NCBI GenBank assembly: GCA_020641055.1
Contig: CP067345.1
Span: 985,317 to 1,049,316 of the forward strand
Direction: 5' to 3'
Length of the DNA stretch: 64,000 nucleotides
Source: Clostridioides sp. ES-S-0010-02
GTDB taxonomy: Bacteria; Bacillota; Clostridia; Peptostreptococcales; Peptostreptococcaceae
Made by a program: the position numbers and the translations under genes. Shown piece after piece: positions 63,155-64,000 of the stretch (positions are counted from its first letter, which is position 1; every line of letters begins with the position of its first letter). Below the pieces are notes generated by a model. It was not told the DNA's origin. It was given only the letters and a program-made list of their open reading frames with translations, and searched no databases.

Positions 63155-63817
63155 ATGAAACCAAGTAAAAAATTATTAATCGCTATAATATCAATATTTT
63201 TAATAAGTTCAGTTCCAGTAAGTGCACATGCAGATAGTGCAACTTTAAAAAACAATAAAGAAACACTTAGTGAAATAGTGGTTCTTCCAAATGGAAATTA
63301 CGATAAAAAAGAAGCTAATGCTATGATAAATAGACTTGCTAATATAGATGGAAAATATTTAAATGTATTAAAACAAGATAACTTAAAAATAAAATTATTA
63401 AGTGGAAAATTAACAGATGAAAAAGAATATGCTTATTTAAAAGGTGTAGTTCCTAAAGGATGGGAAAATACTGGTAAAACTTGGGATGATGTTCCTGGTT
63501 TAGGTGGAAGTACAGTAGCTCTTAGAATAGGATTTAGTAACAAAGGTAAAGGTCATGATGCAATAAACTTAGAATTACATGAAACAGCACACGCAGTAGA
63601 CCATCTTGCATTAAATGATATTTCTAAATCAGCACAATTTAAACAAATATTTGCTAAAGAAGGGCGTTCTTTAGGAAATGTAAATTATTTAGGTGTATAT
63701 CCAGAAGAATTCTTTGCTGAGGCATTTGCATATTACTACTTAAATCAAGACACAAATAGTAAATTAAAAGCAGCTTGTCCACAAACTTATAGCTTTTTAC
63801 AAAACTTAGCAAAATAG
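63155..63817 (+). CDS. zmp1: Secreted Pro-Pro endopeptidase PPEP-1 (Zmp1, CD2830-type)
   Basis: 220-residue secreted zinc protease. Signal peptide 1-26 (ending VSAHA). The catalytic HExxH is HETAH (His142, Glu143, His146), and the third ligand Glu185 and supporting residues lie in YPEEFFAEAFAYYY. It is the lethal-factor-like enzyme that cuts between two prolines in VNPPVP sites of the neighbouring adhesin, detaching the bacterium. AAGGAGGG precedes the ATG. Control is by the class I riboswitch, opposite to that of its substrate. Confidence 0.96.
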   Translation: MKPSKKLLIAIISIFLISSVPVSAHADSATLKNNKETLSEIVVLPNGNYDKKEANAMINRLANIDGKYLNVLKQDNLKIKLLSGKLTDEKEYAYLKGVVPKGWENTGKTWDDVPGLGGSTVALRIGFSNKGKGHDAINLELHETAHAVDHLALNDISKSAQFKQIFAKEGRSLGNVNYLGVYPEEFFAEAFAYYYLNQDTNSKLKAACPQTYSFLQNLAK

Positions 63818-63838
63818 AAAATTTATATAAAAAAATTA

Positions 63839-63868
63839 AGAGATGCTAGTATGCTAGCATCTCTTTTA
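63839..63868 (+). terminator. Terminator after the PPEP-1 gene
   Basis: AGAGATGCTAG (63839-63849) pairs perfectly with CTAGCATCTCT (63854-63864) around a TATG loop, followed by TTTTAT. The last 130 bases of the window hold nothing recognisable. Confidence 0.9.
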
Positions 63869-64000
63869 TATTGCGTGAAAAACTAATTAATTTAATCTTA
63901 TGTATATATTTATTACTGACTTTTATATAATGACTCAATATGTTTATTATGAGATTGAGTTATTATTGTAGGTATAATAGAAACTATTGAACCAATCACT

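Noticed and set aside
1-64000. Prophage, integrase, IS element or tRNA-associated island boundaries
   Set aside because: No transposase, integrase, att-like direct repeats or tRNA genes were found. Transfer hints rest only on codon use and the response-regulator remnant.

Overview
The window reads as a low-GC, AT-rich Firmicute chromosome. Several loci match Clostridioides difficile from memory: a Pro-Pro endopeptidase (PPEP-1/Zmp1) beside its PPKTG-anchored adhesin substrate, each behind a c-di-GMP riboswitch of opposite class; a dltD-first dlt operon; and a PhnX-PhnW fusion. Species assignment is recognition, not a database result. No rRNA, tRNA, CRISPR array or insertion sequence was seen.

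Layout. 1-9.6 kb: a TPP-dependent 2-oxoacid (acetoin-type) dehydrogenase set (E1 alpha, E1 beta, E2, E3), with an amidohydrolase and a RibD-like reductase lying between E2 and E3, followed by a small barrel protein, an NCS2 nucleobase permease and an Fe-S flavoprotein. 9.8-14.7 kb: CBS/CorC membrane protein, HAD phosphatase, membrane protein and two Gfo/Idh/MocA oxidoreductases. 14.9-19.2 kb: the D-alanylation operon dltD-dltX-dltA-dltB-dltC, including a 48-residue dltX nested between dltD and dltA. 19.5-22.4 kb: a DeoR regulator and the phosphonate gene phnXW, with an array of 10-bp-phased operator repeats. 22.7-25.0 kb: two bactofilin-like proteins and a YhbD homologue. 25.2-27.1 kb: MarR/MATE efflux module followed by a decayed response-regulator remnant. 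27.3-32.7 kb: rubrerythrin, a divergent MarR/YhdH pair, nitrilase and a YtcJ-type amidohydrolase.

32.9-40.4 kb: an XRE-cupin regulator, a seryl-tRNA synthetase (probably a second copy), a cupin/PocR-like/LytS histidine kinase, an AraC-type response regulator, a YkvI-family transporter and a divergent serine hydroxymethyltransferase-like enzyme. A 35-bp element is nearly identical upstream of serS and the transporter and partly conserved upstream of the SHMT-like gene, so these look like one regulon. This is the best candidate here for an undescribed system: sensing, import, modification of and protection against a serine-like compound.

40.7-50.8 kb: two cytosolic TPR-like GGDEF proteins and a degenerate-GGDEF/EAL protein, overlapping gene-to-gene and followed at once by a complete oppABCDF-type peptide importer. 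Because TPR domains of RRNPP sensors bind imported peptides, this could couple peptide uptake to c-di-GMP. 51.1-59.6 kb: an SPCA-like Ca2+ ATPase, two paralogous flavodoxin-ferredoxin proteins, a lipoprotein hydrolase and a CDF exporter with Mn-type metal residues. 59.6-63.9 kb: class II c-di-GMP riboswitch (on-type) and the adhesin, then class I riboswitch (off-type) and the protease that cuts it. High c-di-GMP should display the adhesin and silence its protease; low c-di-GMP should do the reverse.
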